Of a stretch of DNA of 64,000 nt, positions 15,485 to 23,559 are shown in pieces. The position numbers and the translations under genes are program-made. Source of the DNA: Streptomyces minutiscleroticus (GTDB taxonomy: Bacteria; Actinomycetota; Actinomycetes; Streptomycetales; Streptomycetaceae); contig NZ_BMVU01000016.1 of assembly GCF_014650875.1 (NCBI RefSeq), positions 62,001 through 126,000 of the forward strand. Reading direction: 5' to 3'. The notes beneath the pieces are model-generated. The model had not been told where the DNA came from, did no database searches, and worked only from the letters and a program-made list of their open reading frames with translations. Within the stretch, counting starts at the first letter, position 1. Every line of letters starts with the position of its first letter.

Positions 15485-16320
15485 GAACCGGAGACCGCGC
15501 TCTCGTCGAACGGGCCGATCCACTTCTCGTACAGCTTCTGGTACGTGCCGTCGGCCTTGGCCTCCTCGATGGCCTCGTTGATGGCGTCGAGGAGCTTCTT
15601 GTTGCCCTTCTTCACCGTGAAGCCGTACTGCTCGCCGGTGTCGAGGTTGTCCACCAGCTCGAAGGCGTCCGCGTTGGCCTTGTCCTTCAGCCAGCCCTGG
15701 ACGACCGGGTAGTCGATGATCACGGCCTGGACCTGGCCGCTGCGCAGGCCGTTGAGGACGGCGTCGGAGGACTCGAAGGAGATCGGGTCGTAGCCCTTGT
15801 CCCGGGCGTACTCCTCGCCGGTGGTCTCCGCCTGGCTGCCCAGCTTCTTGCCCTTGGCCTTCACGTCGGCGAGGGAGGACAGGCCGCTCTTCTTCTCCAC
15901 CAGGACGGCCTGCGTGGCGTCGAAGTACGGGTCGGAGAAGTCGACGTTCTTCTTGCGCTCCTCGGTGATGGTCATGCCGGCCGCGGCGAGGTCGCACTGG
16001 CCGGAGTTGAGGAACGCGCCGGTCTTGAAGTTCTCGAAGGGCGTGTCGACGAACTCCTGCTTCACGCCCAGGTCCTTCGCGACCAGGTCGATCAGGGAGA
16101 CGTCGAAGCCCTGGACCTTGCCGTCGATCTCCGACTGGAACGGCGGGTACGGCAGGTGGGTGCACGTGGTGAGCTGTCCGGCCTTGACGATGTCCACGCC
16201 GTTCGCCGTGGCCTTCTCCCCTCCCCCGTCGCCCGAGGAACAGCCGGCGACGAGCAGCAGTCCGGCCGTCGCGGTGGTGGCGGCCAGAGCACGGGTCCGG
16301 CGCCCGGGGACGAGCTTCAC
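15481..16320 (-). CDS. Polar amino-acid ABC transporter substrate-binding lipoprotein
   Basis: 279 residues of the family 3 solute-binding proteins. The signal peptide ends in the lipobox LLVAGC, so Cys is the lipid anchor. Family motifs include YPPFQSEIDGKVQGFDVSL, CDLAAAGMTITEERKK and SDPYFDATQAVLV. It probably binds glutamine, glutamate or a related polar amino acid, but the ligand cannot be read from sequence. The GTG at 16320 follows AGGAGG by 8 bases. It is first in a three-gene operon (binding protein, permease, ATPase) with 4-base overlaps. A TATACT-like -10 lies near 16355-16360 on the minus strand. Confidence 0.93.
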   Translation of the reverse strand: MKLVPGRRTRALAATTATAGLLLVAGCSSGDGGGEKATANGVDIVKAGQLTTCTHLPYPPFQSEIDGKVQGFDVSLIDLVAKDLGVKQEFVDTPFENFKTGAFLNSGQCDLAAAGMTITEERKKNVDFSDPYFDATQAVLVEKKSGLSSLADVKAKGKKLGSQAETTGEEYARDKGYDPISFESSDAVLNGLRSGQVQAVIIDYPVVQGWLKDKANADAFELVDNLDTGEQYGFTVKKGNKKLLDAINEAIEEAKADGTYQKLYEKWIGPFDESAVSGS

Positions 16321-16501
16321 GGGGTGACCTCCTGTGGGAGAACTGTGTCGGCAGAGTATAAGGAGAACTTTGGGTGACTCCCCAGTATTCCGCTGGTCGG
16401 CGGGCCGCCCGGCCTGGGAAGTGTCCCTCCGGGCGGGCCGCGGACCGCCGGATAGGCTCGGAGTCCCGTACCCGGTACCCGTGAACGAAGAGAGCACCGC
16501 C

Positions 16502-17599
16502 GTGACCCACCCCCTTCTGGACCTGGCTCCGCTGAGCGCCGAGCGCTTCGCCGCGATCGAGGACCGCGTGGCCCGGCTGCTCGGCACCCGGCAGGACGTC
16601 GTGATCACGCAGGGCGAGGCGCTGCTTCCCCTGGAGGGCGCGATCCGCGGCTGCGCGGGCCCGGGCACGGCCGCGCTCAACATCATCACCGGCCCGTACG
16701 GGCAGACCTTCGGCGACTGGCTGCGGGACTGCGGGGCGACGGTGGTGGACCTGGCGGTGCCGTTCCACACGGCGGTCACGGCCGCGCAGGTGCGGGAGGC
16801 GCTGGCCGCGCACCCGGAGACCGACTTCGTCTCGCTCGTGCACGCCGAGGCGGCGACCGGCAACACCAACCCGGTCGCGGAGATCGGCGCGGTCGTGCGC
16901 GAGCACGGCGCGCTGCTCTACCTGGACGCGGTGGCGTCGGTGGCGGCCGAGCCGGTGCTGCCGGACGCGTGGGGCGTGGACCTGTGCGTCATCGGCGCGC
17001 AGAAGGCGATGGGCGGCCCGGCCGGGGTGTCGGCGGTGTCGGTGAGCGACCGCGCCTGGGAGCGGATGCGGGCGAACCCGCATGCGCCCCGGCACTCCTA
17101 CCTCTCCCTCCTGGACTGGAAGGAGCGCTGGATCGACGCCGGCCGCAAGGCGCTGCTGCACGCGCCCGCGCAGCTGGAGATGCTGGCCCTTCAGGCGTGC
17201 GTCGACCGGCTGAACGAGGTGGGCCTGGAGGCGGTGATGGCGCGGCACGCGGCGGCCGCGGCGGCCACGCGCGCGGGCGCGCTCGCGCTGGGCGTGCTCG
17301 AGCCGTACGTGCACGAGGCGGCGCACGCGGCCCCGGTCGCCACGACGCTGCGGGCGCCGGCGGGGCTGGACGCCGCCGGGCTGGTGGGGCGGGCGCTGGC
17401 CGCCGACCCGGCGCTGCCGCTGGCCGCGGGCGGCGGCGCGCTGGCCAAGGAGATGATCCGGGTGAACCACTACGGCCCGGACGCGACCCTCGCGACGGTC
17501 CAGGCGTGCCTGGCCGCGCTCGGCGCGGCCCTGCGCGAGAGCGGCCGCGCGGCGGACACGGACGCGGCCCGCCGCGCGGCACAGGACGCCTGGAGCTGA
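16502..17599 (+). CDS. Class V PLP-dependent aminotransferase (serine-pyruvate/alanine-glyoxylate type)
   Basis: 365 residues of the fold type I, class V aminotransferases. Lys168 in IGAQKAMGGPAG is the probable PLP lysine, with YLDAVASVAAEP giving the PLP-binding Asp. It lacks the cysteine loop of desulfurases, so transamination (alanine-glyoxylate or serine-pyruvate like) is more likely, but the substrate is unknown. It is divergent from the amino-acid ABC operon, which fits amino-acid metabolism. GTG at 16502 is favoured by GAAGAGAG 9 bases upstream; another in-frame GTG at 16481 has no visible site. Confidence 0.85.
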   Translation: MTHPLLDLAPLSAERFAAIEDRVARLLGTRQDVVITQGEALLPLEGAIRGCAGPGTAALNIITGPYGQTFGDWLRDCGATVVDLAVPFHTAVTAAQVREALAAHPETDFVSLVHAEAATGNTNPVAEIGAVVREHGALLYLDAVASVAAEPVLPDAWGVDLCVIGAQKAMGGPAGVSAVSVSDRAWERMRANPHAPRHSYLSLLDWKERWIDAGRKALLHAPAQLEMLALQACVDRLNEVGLEAVMARHAAAAAATRAGALALGVLEPYVHEAAHAAPVATTLRAPAGLDAAGLVGRALAADPALPLAAGGGALAKEMIRVNHYGPDATLATVQACLAALGAALRESGRAADTDAARRAAQDAWS

Positions 17600-17630
17600 C
17601 CCGCCGGCGACGGAGCGGAACAGGGCGGGA

Positions 17631-17669
17631 CGGAGCGGGCCGGGCGCGGGAGCCGGACGGCCCGCTCCG
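17631..17669 (+). terminator. Terminator hairpin after the aminotransferase
   Basis: A perfect 12-base-pair stem (17631-17642 with 17658-17669) has a 15-base loop. It starts 31 bases after the aminotransferase stop and separates that gene from the ectoine promoter region. Confidence 0.7.
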
Positions 17670-17818
17670 CCGTGTCGGCGCGCCGGCCGGGGTCCGGCCG
17701 TCCGGCGCCGGACGGAGCGAGGCGGGCGGGACCGGTCCGCGCCCGCGCGGCGTCCTGCCGCGCGGAGCCGTCCGAGGACTACGGGGCCGGGAATGCGCGA
17801 CCCGGTACGTGAATTCCC

Positions 17819-18159
17819 GTGCACATCTTCTGTGCACGTCTTCACATAACTACGCTGTACACAATTGCCGAATTCGTATTCGCAAAGCCTTCCCCAGTTC
17901 TCCTGCCCGATTCCGGCGAGGTTAAACACAGAGATTCGGCGAACCCGTACGAGCGTAATTCAAGCAGGTCTCGCAGTCGTTACGGACGTGTGACACACTA
18001 CACAAAGTGTCCAATTTGCGGTGTAATTACCGGCACATAACGCCCATTACGCCACCACGCTTGGTGACCGTACGCGCCCGCGTGATAACACAGATCACGC
18101 TTTCATGTAACCCCGCGCCCCGGTGCGATATTTTATTTTCCTGGGTAAGTTCAATTTGC
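17819..18159 (+). promoter_or_regulatory. AT-rich upstream region of ectABCD
   Basis: About 340 bases with clearly lower GC than the rest of the window, between the aminotransferase terminator and ectA. It contains several short inverted repeats: GTGCAC-N7-GTGCAC at 17819-17837, GTGTG-A-CACAC at 17988-17998 and ACAC-AAA-GTGT at 18000-18010, and a 7-base palindrome at 18080-18100. A gatatttta word at about 18127-18135 could be a -10 element, but no -35 is well spaced. ectABCD is osmotically induced in known bacteria, so control sites here are expected. In the whole stretch 17600-18159 I see no gene. Confidence 0.6.
18080..18100. promoter_or_regulatory. Palindromic operator candidate upstream of ectA
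   Basis: GCGTGAT-N7-ATCACGC is a perfect 7-base inverted repeat with the spacer aacacag, 60 bases before the ectA ATG. The size suits a dimeric helix-turn-helix regulator. The spacing (GTGA-N9-TCAC) does not fit a CRP site. No regulator gene lies beside the operon, so the binding protein is unknown. Confidence 0.55.
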
Positions 18160-18705
18160 ATGACCGCCGCACAAGCAGACCTGCAAGACCGCTTCCTGGA
18201 AATGCCCGAAGGCCTGCGCATCGACCGTCCGGAGGTGGCGGACGGGGCCGCGCTCTGGCGTATCGCCAGGGATTCGAGGACGCTCGACCTGAACTCGTCG
18301 TACAGCTATCTCCTGTGGTGCCGTGATTTCGCCGGCACCTCGGCCGTGGCCCGCGACGGCCGGGGCCGGCCGGTCGGCTTCGTGACCGGCTACCTCCGCC
18401 CCGAGCGCCCGGACACGCTCGTGGTCTGGCAGGTGGCCGTCGACGCCGCGTACCGGGGGCGGGGCCTGGCCGCCGCGCTCCTGGACGGACTGACCGCGCG
18501 TCTGGCGCGCGGGGGCGGCCCGGCCCCCACCGTCCTGGAGACCACCGTCACCCCGGGCAACACCGCCTCCGAGCGCCTCTTCGCCTCGTACGCCCGGCGG
18601 CACGGCGCGCGGCTGGAGCGCGAGGTGCTGTTCGCCGCCGGGCTGTTCCCGGACGGAGCGCACGACGCCGAGGTGCTCCACCGTATCGCGCCCCTGCCCC
18701 GCTGA
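18160..18705 (+). CDS. ectA: L-2,4-diaminobutyrate N-acetyltransferase
   Basis: 181 residues of the GNAT family. EctA acetylates the gamma-amino group of 2,4-diaminobutyrate using acetyl-CoA, the second step to ectoine. Recognisable segments are LDLNSSYSYLLWCRDF, the acetyl-CoA loop VAVDAAYRGRGLAAALLDGL, and VLETTVTPGNTASERLFASYA. It is followed by ectB after 111 bases. The ATG at 18160 has no good ribosome binding site, and a second ATG lies at 18202, so the start is the least certain of the four ect genes. Confidence 0.93.
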   Translation: MTAAQADLQDRFLEMPEGLRIDRPEVADGAALWRIARDSRTLDLNSSYSYLLWCRDFAGTSAVARDGRGRPVGFVTGYLRPERPDTLVVWQVAVDAAYRGRGLAAALLDGLTARLARGGGPAPTVLETTVTPGNTASERLFASYARRHGARLEREVLFAAGLFPDGAHDAEVLHRIAPLPR

Positions 18706-18816
18706 CCCGCCGCCCGGACCGTGCCGCCGCCCCGCCGACCCGGGGCGCCGCCGCGCGTCCGCCCGCTCTTCCGAGAAGCCTCTCCCACGCCCTGACCTCG
18801 CAGGAGGAGATCCGAC

Positions 18817-20091
18817 GTGACCATCACCCAGCCCGACCTGAGTGTGTTCGAGACCCTGGAGTCGGAGGTGCGCAGCTACTGCCGCGGCTGGCCCACCGTC
18901 TTCGACCGCGCGCAGGGCAGCCGCATGTACGACGAGGACGGCCACGAGTACCTCGACTTCTTCGCCGGGGCCGGGTCGCTCAACTACGGGCACAACAACC
19001 CCGTCCTCAAACGCGCCCTGATCGACTACCTGGAGCGCGACGGCGTCACCCACGGCCTCGACATGTCGACGACGGCGAAGCGGGCGTTCCTGGAGTCGTT
19101 CCAGAACATCGTGCTGCGCCGGCGCGACCTGCCCTACAAGGTCATGTTCCCGGGCCCGACGGGCACCAACGCCGTGGAGTCCGCGCTGAAGCTGGCCAGA
19201 AAGGTCAAGGGCCGCGAGGCGATCGTGTCGTTCACGAACGCCTTCCACGGCATGTCGCTGGGGTCGCTCGCGGTCACCGGCAACGCCTTCAAGCGGGCGG
19301 GCGCCGGCATCCCGCTGGTGCACGGCACGCCCATGCCGTTCGACAACTACTTCGACGGCCAGGTCCAGGACTTCCTGTGGTTCGAGAGGCTGCTGGAGGA
19401 CCAGGGCTCCGGCCTGAACACCCCCGCGGCCGTCATCGTCGAGACGGTCCAGGGCGAGGGCGGCATCAACGTCGCGCGCCCGCAGTGGCTGCGCGCCCTG
19501 GCCGACCTGTGCGAGCGCCGCGACATGCTGCTCATCGTCGACGACATCCAGATGGGCTGCGGGCGCACCGGCGCCTTCTTCTCCTTCGAGGAGGCGGGCA
19601 TCGTCCCGGACATCGTCACGGTGTCCAAGTCCATCAGCGGCTACGGACTGCCCATGTCGCTGTGCCTGTTCAAGCCCGAGCTGGACATCTGGGAGCCGGG
19701 CGAGCACAACGGCACCTTCCGCGGCAACAACCCGGCGTTCGTCACCGCCGCCGCGGCCCTGGAGACGTACTGGGCCGACGGCTCGGCGATGGAGAAGCAG
19801 ACCCGCGCCCGCGGCGAGCAGGTCGAGCAGGCGCTGATCGCCGTCACCGAGGAGAACCTCGCCGACGTCAAGGAGTACCGGGGCCGCGGCCTGGTCTGGG
19901 GCATGGAGTTCCACGACAAGGAGCGCGCGGGCCGCGTGGCGAGGCGCGCCTTCGAACTCGGCCTGCTCATCGAGACGTCGGGCCCGGAGAGCGAGGTCGT
20001 CAAGCTGCTGCCGGCACTGACGATCACGCCCGAGGAACTGGACGAGGGTCTGCGCACCCTCGCCCGCGCCGTCCGCGAGACGGCCGTCTGA
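18817..20091 (+). CDS. ectB: L-2,4-diaminobutyrate-2-oxoglutarate transaminase
   Basis: 424 residues, a class III aminotransferase of the usual EctB length. It makes 2,4-diaminobutyrate from aspartate semialdehyde and glutamate. PLP lysine Lys271 lies in TVSKSISGYGLPMS. Other marks are GPTGTNAVESALKLARK, NAFHGMSLGSLA and the metal/PLP loop IVDDIQMGCGRTGAFFSFE. GTG start with AGGAGGA 8 bases upstream. Confidence 0.96.
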   Translation: MTITQPDLSVFETLESEVRSYCRGWPTVFDRAQGSRMYDEDGHEYLDFFAGAGSLNYGHNNPVLKRALIDYLERDGVTHGLDMSTTAKRAFLESFQNIVLRRRDLPYKVMFPGPTGTNAVESALKLARKVKGREAIVSFTNAFHGMSLGSLAVTGNAFKRAGAGIPLVHGTPMPFDNYFDGQVQDFLWFERLLEDQGSGLNTPAAVIVETVQGEGGINVARPQWLRALADLCERRDMLLIVDDIQMGCGRTGAFFSFEEAGIVPDIVTVSKSISGYGLPMSLCLFKPELDIWEPGEHNGTFRGNNPAFVTAAAALETYWADGSAMEKQTRARGEQVEQALIAVTEENLADVKEYRGRGLVWGMEFHDKERAGRVARRAFELGLLIETSGPESEVVKLLPALTITPEELDEGLRTLARAVRETAV

Positions 20092-20117
20092 TCCCGCGGG
20101 CGCGGCGCCGCACCGGC

Positions 20118-20205
20118 GGGCCCGCGCGGCCCCGGGCCGTCGGGGCCGTGCGGGCCCGCGCGGCGTCCGCGCCCGCCGGAGCGCCGCGGCCGCACCGGCC
20201 GCGGC
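20118..20205 (+). promoter_or_regulatory. Two hairpins in the ectB-ectC gap
   Basis: The first pairs 20118-20133 with 20142-20157 (15 of 16 positions, 8-base loop). The second pairs 20183-20191 with 20197-20205 (9 of 9, 5-base loop) and ends 37 bases before the ectC start. In a gene set normally expressed as one operon, such stems could set partial termination or the relative amounts of EctAB and EctCD. Confidence 0.55.
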
Positions 20206-20242
20206 ACGCACGACCACCACGACAGAAAGGCGTCGAACCACC

Positions 20243-20641
20243 GTGATCGTCCGATCGTTCAAGGACATCGAGGGCACCGACCGGCACGTGAAGGCCGCCG
20301 GGGGCACCTGGGAGAGCAAGCGCATCGTCCTGGCCAAGGAGGGCGTCGGCTTCTCCCTGCACGAGACGACCATGTACGCGGGCACGGAGACGTCGATGTG
20401 GTACGCCAACCACATCGAGGCCGTGCTCTGCGTCGAGGGCGAGGCCGAGCTGACCGACGAGGAGACCGGCGAGAAGTACCTGATCACACCGGGGACGATG
20501 TACCTGCTGGACGGCCACGAGCGCCACACCATGCGGCCCAGGACCGACTTCCGGTGCATCTGCGTCTTCAACCCTCCCGTCACCGGACGGGAGGACCACG
20601 ACGAGAACGGCGTCTACCCTCTGCTGACCGAGGAGGTCTGA
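20243..20641 (+). CDS. ectC: L-ectoine synthase
   Basis: 132 residues, the usual size of this cupin enzyme. It closes N-gamma-acetyl-diaminobutyrate to ectoine by removing water. The start MIVRSFKDIEGTDRHVKA (coded from GTG), HETTMYAGTETSMWYANHIEAV, and the cupin metal-site region YLLDGHERHTMR are typical. A weak AAAGG lies upstream. It precedes ectD by only 5 bases, so the pair is coupled. Confidence 0.96.
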   Translation: MIVRSFKDIEGTDRHVKAAGGTWESKRIVLAKEGVGFSLHETTMYAGTETSMWYANHIEAVLCVEGEAELTDEETGEKYLITPGTMYLLDGHERHTMRPRTDFRCICVFNPPVTGREDHDENGVYPLLTEEV

Positions 20642-20646
20642 ACCGT

Positions 20647-21534
20647 ATGGCCACGCTCACCGACCTGTACCCGACGCGCGGCACCGCCGAGGTGACCGTC
20701 CCCCGCAAGGACCCGGTCGTCTGGGGCGCGCCCGGCACCCCCGGCCCCATCGCCTCCGCGGACCTGCAGGCGTACGAGCGCGACGGCTTCCTGGCCGTCG
20801 AGCGGCTCATCGGTGACGACGAGGTCGCGCGGTACCGCGCGGAGCTGGAGCGGCTGGTCGCCGACCCCGCGGTCCGGGCCGACGAGCGCTCGGTCGTCGA
20901 GCCGAGGTCGCAGGAGATCCGCTCGGTCTTCGAGGTGCACCGGATCAGTGAGGTGTTCGCGGAGCTGGTGCGCGACGAGCGCGTGGTGGGCCGCGCCCGC
21001 CAGATCCTGGGCTCGGACGTCTACGTCCACCAGTCCCGGATCAACGTGAAGCCCGGCTTCGGCGCCTCCGGCTTCTACTGGCACTCGGACTTCGAGACCT
21101 GGCACGCCGAGGACGGCCTGCCGAACATGCGGACGGTGTCCGTGTCGATCGCGCTGACCGAGAACTTCGACACCAACGGCGGTCTCATGATCATGCCGGG
21201 GTCGCACCGGACGTTCCTGGGGTGCGCGGGGGCCACGCCGAAGGACAACTACAAGAAGTCGCTGCAGATGCAGGACGCGGGCACCCCGTCCGACGAGGCG
21301 CTGACGGCCATGGCCTCCGAGCACGGCATCAGGCTGTTCACGGGGAGGGCCGGCTCGGCGACCTGGTTCGACTGCAACTGCATGCACGGCTCGGGCGACA
21401 ACATCACGCCGTTCCCGCGCAGCAACGTCTTCATCGTGTTCAACAGCGTGGAGAACACGGCGGTGGAGCCGTTCGCGGCGCCGGTGCGCCGCCCCGAGTT
21501 CATCGGCGCGCGGGACTTCACCCCGGTGGGGTGA
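20647..21534 (+). CDS. ectD: Ectoine 5-hydroxylase
   Basis: 295 residues, an Fe(II)/2-oxoglutarate dioxygenase of the PhyH family. It converts ectoine to 5-hydroxyectoine. Iron ligands are visible as His146 and Asp148 in FYWHSDFETWH and His247 in NCMHGSGDN. This agrees with the known EctD ligand triad. The signature region continues as ETWHAEDGLPNMRT. ATG with GAGGAGG about 10 bases upstream. A terminator hairpin follows. Confidence 0.95.
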   Translation: MATLTDLYPTRGTAEVTVPRKDPVVWGAPGTPGPIASADLQAYERDGFLAVERLIGDDEVARYRAELERLVADPAVRADERSVVEPRSQEIRSVFEVHRISEVFAELVRDERVVGRARQILGSDVYVHQSRINVKPGFGASGFYWHSDFETWHAEDGLPNMRTVSVSIALTENFDTNGGLMIMPGSHRTFLGCAGATPKDNYKKSLQMQDAGTPSDEALTAMASEHGIRLFTGRAGSATWFDCNCMHGSGDNITPFPRSNVFIVFNSVENTAVEPFAAPVRRPEFIGARDFTPVG

Positions 21535-21559
21535 GCCGCGCGGGGCCGACGCGGTCCGT

Positions 21560-21593
21560 CGGGCCCGGCACCCCGTGCGGGGGGCCGGGCCCG
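21560..21593 (+). terminator. Terminator after ectABCD
   Basis: A two-part stem (21560-21569 with 21584-21593, then 21571-21574 with 21579-21582) has a 4-base loop, 26 bases after the ectD stop. It is also placed to stop transcription from the convergent anti-sigma gene. Confidence 0.75.
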
Positions 21594-21646
21594 CGGCGTG
21601 CCCGCGGCCGGTCGGGGAGCTCGCGGGACGTGTGCCGGCCTCGGGG

Positions 21647-22678
21647 CTACAGCCAGGCCAGGGACGCCGCCGTGTCCAGGACGCCGCCGACGGCCGTCCT
21701 GTCGCCCGTGGTGACGCGGGGCACCTCGTCGGGCGCGTAGCGGCCGCCGACGAGGAGGCAGAAGTCGACGCTGTCCAGGACGAGTTCGCCCCGGACCGGC
21801 TCGTTCTCCGCGCCCAGCACCCACTGGGCGTCGCGGTCCCCGCCCGACACCGCGAACAGCACCGGCGGGGCGTCCGGTCCCAGGGCCGCGCCGAGGATGC
21901 GCACGGCCAGGCGCACCATCTGCCACAGGTGCGGGTCCGGGGGCGGCGGGACGGCGAGGCCGAGCGCGCGCCCGATGTCGTCGGTGTGGATCCAGGTCTC
22001 GAAGCCGCGGACGACGAAGTGGTCGGCGAGCGGCAGCGGCAGCCCCATCAGGGAGGTGACGTCCGCGGCCCGCGCCGGGTCGGCGGCCTCGGGCGCGGCC
22101 AGCACGTCCCCGGCCTGCGCGGCCCAGGCGGCGACGGTCTCGCGGGGCGGGCGACGCCGCTCGTGGGCGAGGACGGCGGCGGTGCGCGCGTTCCACGCCT
22201 CCTCCCACGGCGCGTCCCCGGCGACGCACGAGGGCGGCACCCGCGGGGCGATGCCGAGGTGGCGGGCGAGCGGCTCGTCGGCGGCGAGCAGGTGGCCGAC
22301 GGTGTCGTGGACGTCCCAGTCGTGGACGACCGGCGTGTGCCAGGGGCCGTCGCCCTCCAGCTCCTCCAGGAGCGCCTGGAGTCCGGCGACCGCGGCGGCG
22401 TACGGGGCCGCGTGCTCGGCGACCCGCGGCGCGGCGGGCCGGGTGCGCAGGGCGAGGGCCAGCGTGCCGCCGGACTCCGGAGGGGTGTCGTCGTCCATGG
22501 CCGCTCCCGGGGGCCCGTCCAGCAGCCGCACCGTCTCGCGCAGCCGTTCCGCCTCGGCGGCGCAGCGCTCGCACGAGACGAGGTGCGGGGCGAGCGCCGT
22601 CTCCTCCGCGGGCGTCAGGGCCCCGAGGGCCCGGGCGGTCAGGAGGTCGCGCATGCCGTCGTGGTGCCCGGTGCTCAC
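21647..22678 (-). CDS. Zinc-finger anti-sigma-like protein fused to a maleylpyruvate isomerase/DinB-like domain
   Basis: 343 residues. The N-terminal 70 residues are a ZAS-type anti-sigma region with H-x3-C-x2-C (HLVSCERC). The rest resembles the mycothiol-dependent maleylpyruvate isomerase N-terminal family, with WDVHDTVGHLLAADEPLA (metal His) and FETWIHTDDIGRALGL. It lacks a membrane helix, so it is a soluble anti-sigma candidate. The upstream ECF sigma gene on the same strand is its probable partner. GTG at 22678 is used because farther upstream the frame is only Gly/Arg-rich. A 196-base gene-free gap separates the two. Confidence 0.82.
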   Translation of the reverse strand: MSTGHHDGMRDLLTARALGALTPAEETALAPHLVSCERCAAEAERLRETVRLLDGPPGAAMDDDTPPESGGTLALALRTRPAAPRVAEHAAPYAAAVAGLQALLEELEGDGPWHTPVVHDWDVHDTVGHLLAADEPLARHLGIAPRVPPSCVAGDAPWEEAWNARTAAVLAHERRRPPRETVAAWAAQAGDVLAAPEAADPARAADVTSLMGLPLPLADHFVVRGFETWIHTDDIGRALGLAVPPPPDPHLWQMVRLAVRILGAALGPDAPPVLFAVSGGDRDAQWVLGAENEPVRGELVLDSVDFCLLVGGRYAPDEVPRVTTGDRTAVGGVLDTAASLAWL

Positions 22679-22874
22679 CGCGCGCCTCCCCTCACCGCCG
22701 CGTCCCCGGCCCGGCGCCCGCGCCGTCCGCCCGTGGCCGGGGGGCGCGCCGCCGTGCCGGTGCCGTCCGTCCGACCCGTACCCCCGCGGGGCCGCTCCGT
22801 ACCGCGCGCCGCCGGGGCCGGCACGCGCGTGCCGTGCCCGGTGCGGTGTCCGGGCCACCCGCCCGGCGCGGCCG

Positions 22875-23492
22875 TCATCCGCCCCTCCCGAACGCCGGGT
22901 CCGGCGGGTCGGCCAGGGACCGGGCCAGCGTGCGCAGCGCGGTGCGCAGCCGGGTCTTGGCCGTGCCCTCCGGGATGCCCAGCTCCACGGCGGCCTGCCG
23001 GTAGGTGCGGCCGGCGAAATACGCCAGATGCACGACCTCCCGCTGCGGCTGCGGCAGGTCGGCCAGGGCCGAGTGCAGGAGCAGGGACCGTTCGCGGTCG
23101 ACGACCTCCTCGTCGGGCCCCGGTCCCGGCTCGGGGATGGTCTGCAGCGCGGAGTCGTCGGCGCGCACGTCCTTGTGGTGCCGGGCCTCGCTGCGCACCC
23201 AGTCCACGGCCCGCCGGTGGGCGAGCATGGACAGCCAGGTGCGCAGCGATCCGCGCCGCGGGTCGAAGGCGTACGGCCTGCTCCACAACTGGGCGAAGAC
23301 CTCCTGTGCCACGTCCTCTGCGCCGCCCGGGCTGCGCGTGACCCGGGCCGCCACGCGCCGCACGAGCGCGCCGTACGCGGTGTACGCCTCGGCCAGCGCG
23401 GTCTCGTCTCCGTACACCAGCCGCCGATGCAACTCCGCGTCGGAGGGCGGTCCCACGGACATCTCGGCGGTCGACTCCACCGGCACCACCAC
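22875..23492 (-). CDS. ECF-type RNA polymerase sigma factor
   Basis: 205 residues with sigma region 2 (AEAYTAYGALVRRVAARV through WLSMLAHRRAVDWVR) and region 4 (LADLPQPQREVVHLAYFAGRTYRQAAVELGIPEGTAKTRL, here split: PQPQREVVHLAYFAG and GIPEGTAKTRLR). It resembles the SigK-like group that pairs with soluble or membrane anti-sigmas. The GTG at 23492 follows AGGAAGG by about 9 bases; an ATG ten codons later is possible. The gene order sigma then ZAS protein is the standard arrangement for such pairs. Confidence 0.9.
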   Translation of the reverse strand: MVVPVESTAEMSVGPPSDAELHRRLVYGDETALAEAYTAYGALVRRVAARVTRSPGGAEDVAQEVFAQLWSRPYAFDPRRGSLRTWLSMLAHRRAVDWVRSEARHHKDVRADDSALQTIPEPGPGPDEEVVDRERSLLLHSALADLPQPQREVVHLAYFAGRTYRQAAVELGIPEGTAKTRLRTALRTLARSLADPPDPAFGRGG

Positions 23493-23559
23493 CTCGTGGT
23501 GCCTTCCTAGCGCCCCGCGGGTGCGGGCGCCAGAGGGCGGCCGGACGGGGCATCGGGTG

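Noticed and set aside
16481..16501. Alternative GTG start of the aminotransferase
   Set aside because: No ribosome binding site is seen before it, while the start at 16502 has a purine-rich site at a suitable distance.
18082..18098. CRP-like site GTGA...TCAC before ectA
   Set aside because: The gap between half-sites is 9 bases, not the 6 of CRP-family sites. Kept only as a palindrome of unknown partner.
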